Positions 10,635-19,528 of a DNA stretch of 64,000 nucleotides are shown here, piece by piece (position 1 is the stretch's first letter; every line of letters starts with the position of its first letter). Origin of the DNA: Dolosigranulum savutiense (lineage in GTDB: Bacteria > Bacillota > Bacilli > Lactobacillales > Carnobacteriaceae_A); contig NZ_CP142435.1 in NCBI RefSeq assembly GCF_039830095.1, positions 62,001-126,000 of the forward strand. The letters run 5' to 3'. The position numbers and the translations under genes were made by a program. A model generated the notes under the pieces. That model worked only from the letters and a program-made list of their open reading frames with translations. It did not search any database and was not told where the DNA came from.

Positions 10635-10663
10635 AGTATAAACAAATAAAATAAATAAGTCAA
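10635..10663 (-). promoter_or_regulatory. Sigma-A promoter of the giant protease
   Basis: Minus-strand TTGACT, a 17-base spacer, then TATACT. Predicted transcription begins near 10628, giving a leader of roughly 225 bases before the ATG at 10402. Confidence 0.75.
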
Positions 10664-10964
10664 TATATTTTTAAGTTAGCTTAATATATTTCAATAATTC
10701 AGACCGTAAAACTTATCCTTATCCTGACAGCTTTCACTATTCACACCACTTTTTCCGCTTATAAGAGGCAATTAACAGACTTTCCATTAAGTGCTATTGA
10801 TACAAAATGAATCACTACGTTCAATAAATTGACAATTTTTAGATAAGATTAGGAAGGGGTTTCCATTGCATTTTCTGTCACTTTCATTCATAATAAAAAT
10901 AGATACGTATAAAAAGTAAGTAAATTATGATTAATCAGACATCTATAGAAAAAGGAGCATTCAA
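10664..10964. other. Intergenic region between divergent protease and dehydrogenase genes
   Basis: AT-rich, non-coding as far as I can see. It should hold the promoter of the plus-strand dehydrogenase. A TTGACA lies near 10838, but I see no convincing -10 at the right distance. No clear operator repeat was found. Confidence 0.4.
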
Positions 10965-12371
10965 ATGAAAACAATTAATCGCATATTTATTAATGGACAA
11001 TTCCAAGAAGCAAGTGGTGAAGCTTATCAAGAAGTCACCAACTCCGCAACTGAAGAAGTGATCGCTAAGGTACGGAATGCCTCTGAGGCTGATGTTAACC
11101 TTGCCGTACAAGCAGCCAAAGATGCTTTCACGCATTGGAAGGAAACAACACCAGAAGAGCGAAAAGCGTATGTCCAAAAAATATTGGATGGCATTAAAGC
11201 ACGAAAAGAAGAAATCGACCAAACAATTATCCAAGAATTAGGGTCATCTGCCGATTATACTGAAAATGCACAATCTCAAATCTCAATCAATGAGATGAAA
11301 GCCACCTTAGACGCCTATGATGACTTTAAGTTCGAAGAAGATGTAGATAATGCCAAAGTGGTTAAAGAAGGATCCGGTGTTGTTGCTTGTATTACACCGT
11401 GGAATTACCCACTGAACCAAATCCAACGTAAAGTAACCCCGGCCTTGCTTGCTGGTAACACAGTTGTTGTTAAACCCGCTAGCGAAACACCATTAACTGC
11501 CTATATCTATGCAGAAATTATTGAAGCAGCTGGCTTACCAGATGGCGTCTTCAACTTAGTCACTGGACCAGGCAGTACAATTGGGAATTACTTGGCTTCC
11601 CATGAAGATATTTCTATTATCTCTTTCACCGGTTCTACAGCAGTTGGAAAAGGATTGTACGAAATCGCCAGCGATCATGTAAAACGCCTGGTGCTGGAAC
11701 TTGGTGGTAAGTCACCGCTAATTTATCTCGATGGGGGCGACCTAGAAGCAGCTGTCAAACAATCAGCTAATACAGTTATCGACAACCAAGGTCAAACTTG
11801 CTCTGCTCTATCTCGCTTACTTGTACCAAAACATCGCTTAGACGATACGAAAAAAATCTTAGAAGCACATTATGCTACGCTAAAGGTCGGTGATCCAGCA
11901 AATCGCGATAATCGCGTCGGTCCAATGGTATCACAAGAGCAATATGAAACCGTCTTAGACTATATTAAGATTGGCCAAGATGAAGGTGCCGAACTCTTTA
12001 TTGGCGGAAAAGCGTTAGATGGTACGGGATTATTTATTGAACCAACTGTCTTTATTAACGTGGATAACCAAATGCAAATTGCCCAAGAGGAAATTTTTGG
12101 TCCCGTCTTAGTCGTCATTACGTATGAGACGGTTGAGGAAGCTATTGAGCTCGCTAATGATATCAAATATGGCTTAAACGGGGCAGTTGTTGGACCTGAT
12201 GAGCAAGCTCGCAAAGTAGCGCGACAAATTCAAGCAGGTAATGTCTATGTCAATGGCGGTGACCGCACATCCAAAGCACCATTTGGCGGTTATAAGCAAT
12301 CTGGAATTGGACGTGAGAATGGGATTTACGCCATCGAAGATTATGTTGAATTGAAAAGTATTTTTCTATAA
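10965..12371 (+). CDS. NAD(P)-dependent aldehyde dehydrogenase
   Basis: A 468-residue aldehyde dehydrogenase of usual length that oxidises an aldehyde to the acid. Visible landmarks are TPWNYPLNQ near residue 138, VVVKPASETP near 167, the cofactor loop FTGSTAVGKG near 222, the general base in LELGGKSP near 246, the catalytic Cys in NQGQTCSA near 280, and EEIFGPVL near 377. An AAAGGAG site precedes the ATG. It is a single-gene unit ending at a strong terminator and divergent from the giant protease. The substrate cannot be read from the sequence; sequence style suggests a broad-range or semialdehyde-type enzyme. Confidence 0.9.
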   Translation: MKTINRIFINGQFQEASGEAYQEVTNSATEEVIAKVRNASEADVNLAVQAAKDAFTHWKETTPEERKAYVQKILDGIKARKEEIDQTIIQELGSSADYTENAQSQISINEMKATLDAYDDFKFEEDVDNAKVVKEGSGVVACITPWNYPLNQIQRKVTPALLAGNTVVVKPASETPLTAYIYAEIIEAAGLPDGVFNLVTGPGSTIGNYLASHEDISIISFTGSTAVGKGLYEIASDHVKRLVLELGGKSPLIYLDGGDLEAAVKQSANTVIDNQGQTCSALSRLLVPKHRLDDTKKILEAHYATLKVGDPANRDNRVGPMVSQEQYETVLDYIKIGQDEGAELFIGGKALDGTGLFIEPTVFINVDNQMQIAQEEIFGPVLVVITYETVEEAIELANDIKYGLNGAVVGPDEQARKVARQIQAGNVYVNGGDRTSKAPFGGYKQSGIGRENGIYAIEDYVELKSIFL

Positions 12372-12417
12372 TAACTCGCCCAAAATAACAAAATAATCTG
12401 AATAAACAAAATATATC

Positions 12418-12468
12418 AAAAAAGCCAACACCCTTGATGAGTTGAATCATCGAGGGTGTTGGCTTTTT
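12418..12468. terminator. Bidirectional terminator between aldehyde dehydrogenase and dnaJ
   Basis: Long stem AAAAAGCCAACACCCT...AGGGTGTTGGCTTTTT with T runs on both strands, placed between two convergent genes. Confidence 0.9.
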
Positions 12469-12493
12469 ACTTTTTAAACGATTGACTTATGAC

Positions 12494-13648
12494 TTAATCT
12501 TTAAATGCATCTTTGAATTTTGAGAAGAATGATTGATCTGATTGTTCATTGATACTATCGTAATCGCTCACTTCAGCAAATTCACGTAATAATTCTGATT
12601 GTTGCTTGTTTAATTTTTCAGGAACAATAACTTTCACCATAATATGCTGATCACCATTATCTTTACGGCGAAGTCTCGGCGCACCTTTTCCTTTCAAACG
12701 GAAAGTTGTATTCGGCTGGGTACCTGCTGGAATTTTGAATTTTACTTTACCATGAACGGTTGGGACTTTCACTTCATCACCGAGTGTTGCTTGGACAATA
12801 TTAATCGGTAATTCATAATAAATCTCGCTGCCATTACGCTCAAAGATATCTGATGGTTTCACCCGGAAGACAACATATAAGTCTCCGTATGGCCCACCAT
12901 TCTTACCAGCATTTCCTTGACCCTGCAGTCGTAGTTGATTCCCATCCTCAACACCAGCTGGAACATTGACTTTCACAGTATGACGTTCTTTCTTCTTCCC
13001 TTTACCGTGACATTCAGCACATTTTTCTTTAATTTCCTGCCCTGTTCCATTACAGTTCGGACAAGCTTGTTGTGTCTGTACACGGCCAAATGGAGTGTTC
13101 TGCTCACCGATCACTTGACCACTCCCACCACAGCGTGAGCACTGTTCTGGACTAGTCCCTGGCTTCGCACCACTTCCGTCACAGTTCCCACATTCTTCCT
13201 GACGCGTGTATTTAATTTTAGTTTCTTTCCCGAAGATAGCTTCATCGAATTCTAGATCCATGACATACTGTAAGTCTTGACCTTGTTGGGGTGCATTCGG
13301 ATTACGACGAGATCCACCGCGCGACCCACCAAAGAATTGATCAAAAATATCTTCGAAGCCACCGAAGCTACCGCCTCCGCCTTGGCCACCAAAACCGCCA
13401 AAGCCACCTCCATTAAAGTTTGGATCGGTAGAAGCATGACCATATTTATCGTAAGCAGCCCGTTTCTGATCATCACTTAACGTTTCATAGGCTTCCGTAA
13501 TTTGTTTGAATTTTTTTTCAGCTTCTGGTGCATCATTAATATCGGGGTGATATTTTTTGGATAGCTTACGGTAAGCTTTTTTTATGTCTCTGTCACTGGC
13601 ATCTTTGGACACACCCAGTACATCATAAAAGTCTTCTTTTTGTGCCAT
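12494..13648 (-). CDS. dnaJ: Chaperone DnaJ (Hsp40)
   Basis: A 384-residue type I J-protein that delivers substrates to DnaK and stimulates its ATPase. The J domain carries the HPD motif (KKYHPDI) near residue 32, followed by a Gly/Phe-rich linker. Four CxxCxGxG zinc repeats ([32 protein letters not shown]) occupy roughly 147-216, then the C-terminal substrate-binding domains. The frame is open further upstream, but the ATG at 13648 follows a GGGAGGA site and gives the standard MAQKEDFYD start. Last gene of the hrcA operon, separated from dnaK by an internal terminator-like hairpin. Confidence 0.98.
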   Translation of the reverse strand: MAQKEDFYDVLGVSKDASDRDIKKAYRKLSKKYHPDINDAPEAEKKFKQITEAYETLSDDQKRAAYDKYGHASTDPNFNGGGFGGFGGQGGGGSFGGFEDIFDQFFGGSRGGSRRNPNAPQQGQDLQYVMDLEFDEAIFGKETKIKYTRQEECGNCDGSGAKPGTSPEQCSRCGGSGQVIGEQNTPFGRVQTQQACPNCNGTGQEIKEKCAECHGKGKKKERHTVKVNVPAGVEDGNQLRLQGQGNAGKNGGPYGDLYVVFRVKPSDIFERNGSEIYYELPINIVQATLGDEVKVPTVHGKVKFKIPAGTQPNTTFRLKGKGAPRLRRKDNGDQHIMVKVIVPEKLNKQQSELLREFAEVSDYDSINEQSDQSFFSKFKDAFKD

Positions 13649-13670
13649 ATTATTCCTCCCATCAATCATA

Positions 13671-13699
13671 GAAAAAGCCAAAAGCACAAGGCTTTGGCT
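13671..13699 (-). terminator. Terminator-like hairpin between dnaK and dnaJ
   Basis: GAGCCAAAGC pairs with GCTTTTGGCT (minus sense) and is followed by TTTTC. It lies between dnaK and dnaJ, so it may attenuate transcription into dnaJ or protect the 3' end of a processed dnaK message. Confidence 0.6.
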
Positions 13700-13741
13700 C
13701 TTTCTATTCTTCTTTATTAGCGATTAATTATTAGGTGATGA

Positions 13742-15571
13742 TTATTCGTCATCATCCACTTCTTCAAAGTCCGCATCAACAACATCATTGCTGTCTGCTC
13801 CATCAGCTTCTCCTGCTTGTTGCGCTGCTTGCTGAGCTTGTTGTGCTTGTTCGTATAATTTCATGGTTAACTCTTGGACAATTTCGCTCAGTGCATCTTT
13901 TTTCGCTTTAATAGCATCAAGGTCATCGTTTTCAAGTGCTTCTTTTAATTCTTCTTTAGCGTCTTTAGCTTTTTGTGCTTCAGCTTCATCGACTTTACCT
14001 TCTAAGTCATCTAAGGTTTTGTCAACTTGGAAAACAAGCTGGTCTGCTTCATTGCGGAGTTCTACTTCTTCACGGCGTTTTTTGTCCGCTTCTGCATTTT
14101 CTTCCGCATCTTTTACCATACGATCGATTTCGTCATCGCTTAGACCAGAAGATGATTTAATGGTAATATTTTGCTCTTTACCTGTTCCTTGATCTTTTGC
14201 AGATACAGTGACGATACCATTCTTATCAATATCGAATGAGACTTCGATTTGTGGAATACCACGTGGCGCAGGTGGAATATCAGTTAACTGGAAGCGACCA
14301 AGTGTCTTGTTATCTTTCGCCATAGAACGCTCACCTTGCAAGACATGAATATCAACGGCCGGCTGGTTGTCAGCAGCAGTTGAGAAGACTTGTGATTTGC
14401 TGGTTGGGATAGTTGTGTTACGTTCGATTAAGGTTGTAAACACGCCACCCATTGTCTCGATTCCGAGTGATAATGGTGTTACGTCAAGTAGAACAACATC
14501 CTTCACATCACCTGAGATGACTCCCCCTTGAATAGCTGCTCCTAAAGCAACGACTTCATCTGGGTTAACAGAACGGTTAGGCTCTTTACCTGTTTCTTTC
14601 TTCACGGCTTCAACAACAGCTGGAATACGAGTTGATCCACCAACTAGAACGACTTGATCGATATCAGATTGAGATAATCCAGCATCTTTCAATGCTTGAC
14701 GAACTGGTTTTTTCGTACGGTCTACCAGATCAACTGTTAATTCATCAAATTTAGCGCGTGTTAAGGTAGTCTCTAAGTGAAGAGGACCATCTTCACCTGC
14801 CGTAATGAATGGCAAGCTAATTTGAGTAGAAGACACACTTGATAATTCTTTTTTCGCTTTTTCAGCTGCATCTTTCAAGCGTTGAACAACTTTTTTGTCT
14901 TTAGATAAATCGATGCCATTTTCTTGTTTGAATTCTTTCACTAAGTGGTCGATAACTTTTTGGTCGAAGTCGTCTCCACCAAGTTCGTTGTCTCCAGAAG
15001 TTGAAAGTACTTCAAAAACCCCGTCACCTAATTCAAGGATAGAGACATCGAAAGTTCCTCCACCTAAGTCAAAGACTAAAATATTTTCTTCCGCATCTTC
15101 TTTATCTAATCCATATGCTAGTGACGCAGCAGTTGGCTCGTTGACAATACGCTCAACTTCAAGTCCAGCAATCTTCCCTGCATCTTTTGTTGCTTGACGT
15201 TGTGAATCATTGAAGTATGCGGGAACAGTAATAACTGCTTTAGTGACTTCATCACCCAAGTAGTCTTCTGCATAGGTTTTTAAGTGTTGTAAGATGTATG
15301 CTGAAATCTCTTGTGGCGTGTATTCTTTGCCTTCTGCTTCTACTTTTTTATCTGTCCCAATCAATCGTTTAATTGATAAGATTGTATTTTCATTCGTAAT
15401 AGCTGAACGCTTCGCTGCTTCACCCACTTGAATTTCGCCATCTTTAAAGCTAACAACAGAAGGTGTTGTACGGTTTCCTTCTTTGTTAGGAATAATGGTA
15501 GGTTCGCCACCTTCAAGAACAGCTACTGCCGAGTTCGTTGTACCTAAGTCAATACCAATAATTTTACTCAT
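13742..15571 (-). CDS. dnaK: Chaperone DnaK (Hsp70)
   Basis: A 609-residue Hsp70. The ATPase domain opens with [15 protein letters not shown], carries [20 protein letters not shown] near residue 111 and the second phosphate loop [11 protein letters not shown] near 168; the hydrophobic linker [11 protein letters not shown] begins near 362. The C-terminal lid ends in a Gln/Ala-rich stretch and an acidic EEVDDDE tail. Length and order are typical of Firmicutes. It is the third gene of hrcA-grpE-dnaK-dnaJ and should be heat-inducible through the CIRCE element upstream of hrcA. No second CIRCE is visible in the 90-base gap before dnaK. Confidence 0.99.
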   Translation of the reverse strand: MSKIIGIDLGTTNSAVAVLEGGEPTIIPNKEGNRTTPSVVSFKDGEIQVGEAAKRSAITNENTILSIKRLIGTDKKVEAEGKEYTPQEISAYILQHLKTYAEDYLGDEVTKAVITVPAYFNDSQRQATKDAGKIAGLEVERIVNEPTAASLAYGLDKEDAEENILVFDLGGGTFDVSILELGDGVFEVLSTSGDNELGGDDFDQKVIDHLVKEFKQENGIDLSKDKKVVQRLKDAAEKAKKELSSVSSTQISLPFITAGEDGPLHLETTLTRAKFDELTVDLVDRTKKPVRQALKDAGLSQSDIDQVVLVGGSTRIPAVVEAVKKETGKEPNRSVNPDEVVALGAAIQGGVISGDVKDVVLLDVTPLSLGIETMGGVFTTLIERNTTIPTSKSQVFSTAADNQPAVDIHVLQGERSMAKDNKTLGRFQLTDIPPAPRGIPQIEVSFDIDKNGIVTVSAKDQGTGKEQNITIKSSSGLSDDEIDRMVKDAEENAEADKKRREEVELRNEADQLVFQVDKTLDDLEGKVDEAEAQKAKDAKEELKEALENDDLDAIKAKKDALSEIVQELTMKLYEQAQQAQQAAQQAGEADGADSNDVVDADFEEVDDDE

Positions 15572-15661
15572 TTAATATCACCTTACTTTTTTAGATTTTT
15601 TATTCGAAACTTTTGATCTTTATATTACTTTTTATCTTTATATTTTTTAATTGCTGAATAA

Positions 15662-16237
15662 TTATTCTGCAACAACAACTTTAGCTGCACGCAATACACG
15701 GTCGTGAAGTGTGTATCCTTTCTCTAAGACTTCGATCACTTCGCCACTCTCTTGACCTTCAGAAGCAGGAATTTGTGCCACTGCTTCATGCACAGCCGAA
15801 TCAAACGGCTTGCCGAGCGCCTCGACTTGTTCGATATTATTTTGCTTTAAGGCGGCTTGCAAGCTATCGAGCACCATTTGAACACCTTTTTTGAAATTCT
15901 CAGCAGATGTCGTGTCCACTTCTGTTTGCAATGCTCGCTCTAAGTTGTCAATTGCTGGAATAATATCCTTCGCTAATGCTTGCGAACGAAACTTCAACGT
16001 TGCCTCTTTATCTCGTTGATGGCGACGTTGGATATTTTGCATTTCTGCTTGCGTTCGAATCAAGCGATCAGATAATGCCTCATAATCTGCTTGTAATTGT
16101 ACTAATTCAGATTGTTCTGACGACTCCTCGAAGGCTTCCTCTGCTGACTCATTCACTTGTGCTTCAGCTTCTTCTGCCTTCACTGGCTCATCAGATTTAT
16201 CTTGAGTTGTTGCTTCTTTTTTTAGTTCTTCACTCAA
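15662..16237 (-). CDS. grpE: Nucleotide exchange factor GrpE
   Basis: A 191-residue GrpE that releases ADP from DnaK. An acidic, disordered N-terminus (~1-45) is followed by a long helix (LQADYEALSDRLIRTQAEMQ, ~48-75) and the conserved IIPAIDNLERAL near 92 and HDRVLRAAKVVV at the C-terminus. The start is a TTG at 16237 with an AGGG site six bases upstream; no ATG or GTG in the correct frame is better placed. It begins 15 bases after the hrcA stop. Confidence 0.96.
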   Translation of the reverse strand: MSEELKKEATTQDKSDEPVKAEEAEAQVNESAEEAFEESSEQSELVQLQADYEALSDRLIRTQAEMQNIQRRHQRDKEATLKFRSQALAKDIIPAIDNLERALQTEVDTTSAENFKKGVQMVLDSLQAALKQNNIEQVEALGKPFDSAVHEAVAQIPASEGQESGEVIEVLEKGYTLHDRVLRAAKVVVAE

Positions 16238-16252
16238 GAAAATCCCTCATTT

Positions 16253-17284
16253 CTATTGAAAGTAATAGTTCAACACCGCTTGAGAAAGTTCGTTCCGGAC
16301 AGCATTCATCAGTCCGAATGTCTTGGAATAAGCCATATTAGTCGGTCCAAGCAGTGCAATTCTTCCTTGACCGAACTGGCCCACATGATAAGTGGCCGTA
16401 ATGAGACTTAAGTTATTAAACAAATCGTTATCTAACTCAGCTCCCATCTTCACTTCAATATCTTGCGACAATGGGCGAAGATAATGGCTTAACTTGGCTT
16501 CTTGATTATCCAACAAATTGAACAGATTCTTCATCTGTTCCCGATTTAGCTCTTCCATAAAGTCCAACAAATTGGTCTTACCCGATACATAAATCTGATT
16601 TTGTTGAATAGTATGCAAGCGCTGCTCGACTTGTTGTAAAATTTGTTGCGCTGGTGCAATGTGTTGTTTTACCAATAAAGGTATGTCAGTTTGAAGCTTA
16701 TGAATGACAGTCGGTAAGTCTACACCCACTAATTGATCGTTGAATAGTTGATTTAACTGCTGCAGATGAACTAAATCCATCTCATCACCCAAATGAAAGA
16801 TCATACTCTCCATCGACTGATGCGTTGTCTGCAAGATCAACATCACTTGGTGCTTACTGACCGGAATCATTCGAAACTCGCTCAACTGACTACCAGTTCG
16901 ATTGGGTTCCAAGACAATGGCTGTATAATTCGTCAGCTCAGACAATATGCGAGCTGACTGCTTCACTAACTCATTCAGTTGACTCGCTTGCTGATCTAAA
17001 GCTTGATTAATCCGTCTCAGATGTTCATCTGATATTTTTTCTGGTGTCATCAAGTAATCTAGATAGAAGCGATAACCTTTTAAGGAAGGAATTCTTCCCG
17101 ATGATAAGTGTGTTTTTTGAATGTAGCCTTCTTTTTCTAACACACTCATCTCATTGCGAACCGTTGCAGAACTTGCATTGATATCTGTCTGATCCACAAT
17201 CGTCTTGGAGCCAACTGCTTCTCCCTCAAGCGTAAAATATTGAATAATAAACTCTAAAATCAATAATTGTCTGGCTGTTAGCAT
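16253..17284 (-). CDS. hrcA: Heat-inducible transcription repressor HrcA
   Basis: A 343-residue HrcA, the repressor that binds CIRCE and is kept active by GroE. The N-terminal winged helix (MLTARQLLILEFIIQ, then SSATVRNEM and GRIPSLKGYRFYLDYLM) is followed by the dimerisation/inserted domain and a C-terminal GPTNMAY region. An upstream ATG at 17293 directly abuts the GAGG site, so the ATG at 17284 with correct spacing is preferred. First gene of the operon, behind a sigma-A promoter and CIRCE, so it should repress itself and grpE-dnaK-dnaJ. Confidence 0.97.
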   Translation of the reverse strand: MLTARQLLILEFIIQYFTLEGEAVGSKTIVDQTDINASSATVRNEMSVLEKEGYIQKTHLSSGRIPSLKGYRFYLDYLMTPEKISDEHLRRINQALDQQASQLNELVKQSARILSELTNYTAIVLEPNRTGSQLSEFRMIPVSKHQVMLILQTTHQSMESMIFHLGDEMDLVHLQQLNQLFNDQLVGVDLPTVIHKLQTDIPLLVKQHIAPAQQILQQVEQRLHTIQQNQIYVSGKTNLLDFMEELNREQMKNLFNLLDNQEAKLSHYLRPLSQDIEVKMGAELDNDLFNNLSLITATYHVGQFGQGRIALLGPTNMAYSKTFGLMNAVRNELSQAVLNYYFQ

Positions 17285-17331
17285 GGTTATCATCCTCAAA
17301 CAACACGTTTCATTTATTCTTTTGAGAAGAA

Positions 17332-17358
17332 TTAGCACTCACAACGAGTGACTGCTAA
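17332..17358 (-). promoter_or_regulatory. CIRCE operator (HrcA binding site)
   Basis: TTAGCACTC, a 9-base spacer, then GACTGCTAA. This fits the consensus TTAGCACTC-N9-GAGTGCTAA with one mismatch in one arm. It lies between the promoter and hrcA. Confidence 0.93.
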
Positions 17359-17369
17359 CTCCATAAATA

Positions 17370-17398
17370 AGTGTAACAATTTCTGCTCATTATGTCAA
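17370..17398 (-). promoter_or_regulatory. Sigma-A promoter of the hrcA operon
   Basis: TTGACA, a 17-base spacer, then TACACT on the minus strand, immediately upstream of CIRCE. Confidence 0.9.
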
Positions 17399-17428
17399 TA
17401 CTTACGTTTGATTAATTTTGACTAATAC

Positions 17429-17499
17429 CAAAAAATCAGCCCTAAGACCGATAAAAACTAACTTTCAGCTTATATCTAGTGTGCTTAGACCTGATTTTA
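17429..17499 (-). terminator. Terminator of truB-ribF
   Basis: AAAATCAGgtCTAAG pairs with CTTAGggCTGATTTT across a long loop and is followed by a run of six T, just after the ribF stop. Confidence 0.7.
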
Positions 17500-17516
17500 A
17501 TGCTTGTTCGACCAGC

Positions 17517-18476
17517 TTACATCATCATCGTCTTATCAATCTCACCTAAGATTTCTAAGGATTCTTCTTTGTCTCGATCAAGCTGAGCAATTAACTCATC
17601 CACTTCATCAAACTTGATTTCCTCACGTAAGTATTTAATCCACTTGATCTTGACATCTTCGCCATAAATTTCTTGATCAAAGTTGAAAATATTCACTTCC
17701 AAAGAATAATTATTGCGGAAGCCAAATGTCACATTATATCCAATCGATGCCATACCACCGTACCACTTGCCACCAACATGAAATAAGACCGCATAGATGC
17801 CGTTCTTCGGAATAAAAATATCGGGATGCGAGGCAATATTAGCAGTGGGATAACCCATCTCACGGCCACGCGCATCGCCATGCACGACATAACCTGACGT
17901 CTGATAATAATAACCTAATAATCTATTCGCTTCTGTCACTTCTCCTTCAGAAATCAACTGACGAATTCGCGTGGAGCTAATTTTTTCCCCTTGTTGGACT
18001 TTTTTCTGGACAACAACCACTTCGAATTCTCCGTCAGCATACTCTGGCAACCGTTCCATATTCGCAATTTCAGCTGGTCCATATGTATAATCAAACCCAG
18101 CTACCACATACTGTACGTTCCAGTCCATCATATATTGCTTTACAAATTCTTCGGGAGAGAGGGCTCCTAACTTCGATGTAAATCCTACTTCATAGAGAAT
18201 ATCGACCCCAAGAGACCGCATCAATTCTTCCTTACGCTCATCAATGGTCAAATAGGCATGTTTAATCGGATCATACTTATCATAAACAAGCGATGGATGC
18301 CGGTTAAAGGTCATCACAACAGCCTTCAAGTTATGCTTTGTCGCTAATTTAACACCTTGTTCAATGACGGATTGATGCCCACTATGTACGCCATCAAAGA
18401 AGCCTAAAATTAATACAATATCTTCATCATGAATCATCTCGGGATTATACGGATGATTTATTTTTTTTACTTCCAC
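17517..18476 (-). CDS. ribF: Bifunctional riboflavin kinase / FAD synthetase
   Basis: A 319-residue RibF that makes FMN and then FAD. The N-terminal nucleotidyltransferase domain has GFFDGVHSGHQ near residue 27 and SSTRIRQLI near 156. The C-terminal riboflavin kinase domain has GYPTANI near 197 and the NGIYAV strand near 215. The start is a GTG at 18476 with a TAGGTG site six bases upstream, ten bases after the truB stop, so the two genes are co-transcribed, as is common in Firmicutes. Confidence 0.96.
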   Translation of the reverse strand: MEVKKINHPYNPEMIHDEDIVLILGFFDGVHSGHQSVIEQGVKLATKHNLKAVVMTFNRHPSLVYDKYDPIKHAYLTIDERKEELMRSLGVDILYEVGFTSKLGALSPEEFVKQYMMDWNVQYVVAGFDYTYGPAEIANMERLPEYADGEFEVVVVQKKVQQGEKISSTRIRQLISEGEVTEANRLLGYYYQTSGYVVHGDARGREMGYPTANIASHPDIFIPKNGIYAVLFHVGGKWYGGMASIGYNVTFGFRNNYSLEVNIFNFDQEIYGEDVKIKWIKYLREEIKFDEVDELIAQLDRDKEESLEILGEIDKTMMM

Positions 18477-18485
18477 TCTTTACAC

Positions 18486-19397
18486 CTACACTTCTGTTCG
18501 TAAGACTTTTTTCGGTTTTATATAGCCTGTTTTGGCCGGATGCTCTTCGTAAATCGCTACTGCTTGATCTCGGTAATAACAGACGACTGGATACGACTGA
18601 ACGGACCATTCTGACTGTCTAAAAACAGCGCCATGTTGCACTTGAGACCACTGTTGATCGGTTAAATGCATTGTTTCTAAATGAGAGAGACCTGTCTCTA
18701 ACGGTTGGATTACTTGATCTAACTGAGAAGCCGCTTGTAATTCAGCAACTTCTGCCAATGTTACCGCAGCTTCTGCCTGAAAACCCGCACTTAATGTTCG
18801 CGTTAATTGAGACATATGGCTTGGATACCCTAATTGTTCACCTAAATCCACGGCTAAAGTTCTTACATACGTCCCCTTACCACAATGTACTTCAAAAGAA
18901 AAGCGCGCCACCTGATTCTCATAAGCAACCGGTGAAGTTCGCTTGAAGCTATGTATCGTAGCTTGACGAACTGGACGCTCAACTTCAATCCCTTCGCGAG
19001 CATATTCATACAATCGTTTCCCCTTCACTTTCACTGCTGAATACATCGGGGGAACTTGTTGAATCTGTCCAATAAAAGTAGCTAACGCCTGATCAATTGC
19101 TGCTTCATCTAATTCACCCGGCGAAATGGTTACCTGTTCTACGACCTCTCCGCTCGCATCTTCTGTTGTTGTCGCTATTCCTAGCGTCACTTCTCCTATG
19201 TAGCGTTTATCAGAATCCACCATAAACTCTAATACTTTTGTTCCTTTTCCGATCGCAACCGGCAATACACCATCCACATCAGGATCTAATGTACCTGCAT
19301 GGCCAATTTTTTTAATACGCAACAACTTGCGCAACTTAAAAACAACATCATGACTGGTCATGCCTTTTTCTTTCCATAAAGGTAATAATCCGTCCAC
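18486..19397 (-). CDS. truB: tRNA pseudouridine-55 synthase TruB
   Basis: A 303-residue TruB that makes pseudouridine 55 in the T loop of tRNA. Landmarks are PLWKEKGMTSHDVVF near residue 5, the catalytic Asp in HAGTLDPDVDGVLPV near 33-47, RLYEYAREG near 122 and CGKGTYVRTL near 167. The frame is open to a TTG further upstream, but the GTG at 19397 has AGGAGG six bases before it and starts like other TruB proteins. It leads the truB-ribF operon. Confidence 0.96.
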   Translation of the reverse strand: MDGLLPLWKEKGMTSHDVVFKLRKLLRIKKIGHAGTLDPDVDGVLPVAIGKGTKVLEFMVDSDKRYIGEVTLGIATTTEDASGEVVEQVTISPGELDEAAIDQALATFIGQIQQVPPMYSAVKVKGKRLYEYAREGIEVERPVRQATIHSFKRTSPVAYENQVARFSFEVHCGKGTYVRTLAVDLGEQLGYPSHMSQLTRTLSAGFQAEAAVTLAEVAELQAASQLDQVIQPLETGLSHLETMHLTDQQWSQVQHGAVFRQSEWSVQSYPVVCYYRDQAVAIYEEHPAKTGYIKPKKVLRTEV

Positions 19398-19490
19398 AAT
19401 ACGCCTCCTCAACTAGAATCCACCATTGATTATAACACACCTGTTATTATATCTCTAATCTATTTCGACATATCACCTATCTCTCACCTA

Positions 19491-19524
19491 AAAAAACCAA
19501 ACATCATACTGTTTGGTTTCTTTT
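19491..19524 (-). terminator. Terminator of the ClC transporter gene
   Basis: AAACCAAACA and TGTTTGGTTT around a six-base loop, followed by a T run on the minus strand, directly after the ClC stop. Confidence 0.85.
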
Positions 19525-19528
19525 GAAT

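Noticed and set aside
13863-14192. Ser-rich plus-strand frame opposite dnaK
   Set aside because: Antisense shadow of the Lys/Glu-rich dnaK lid region.
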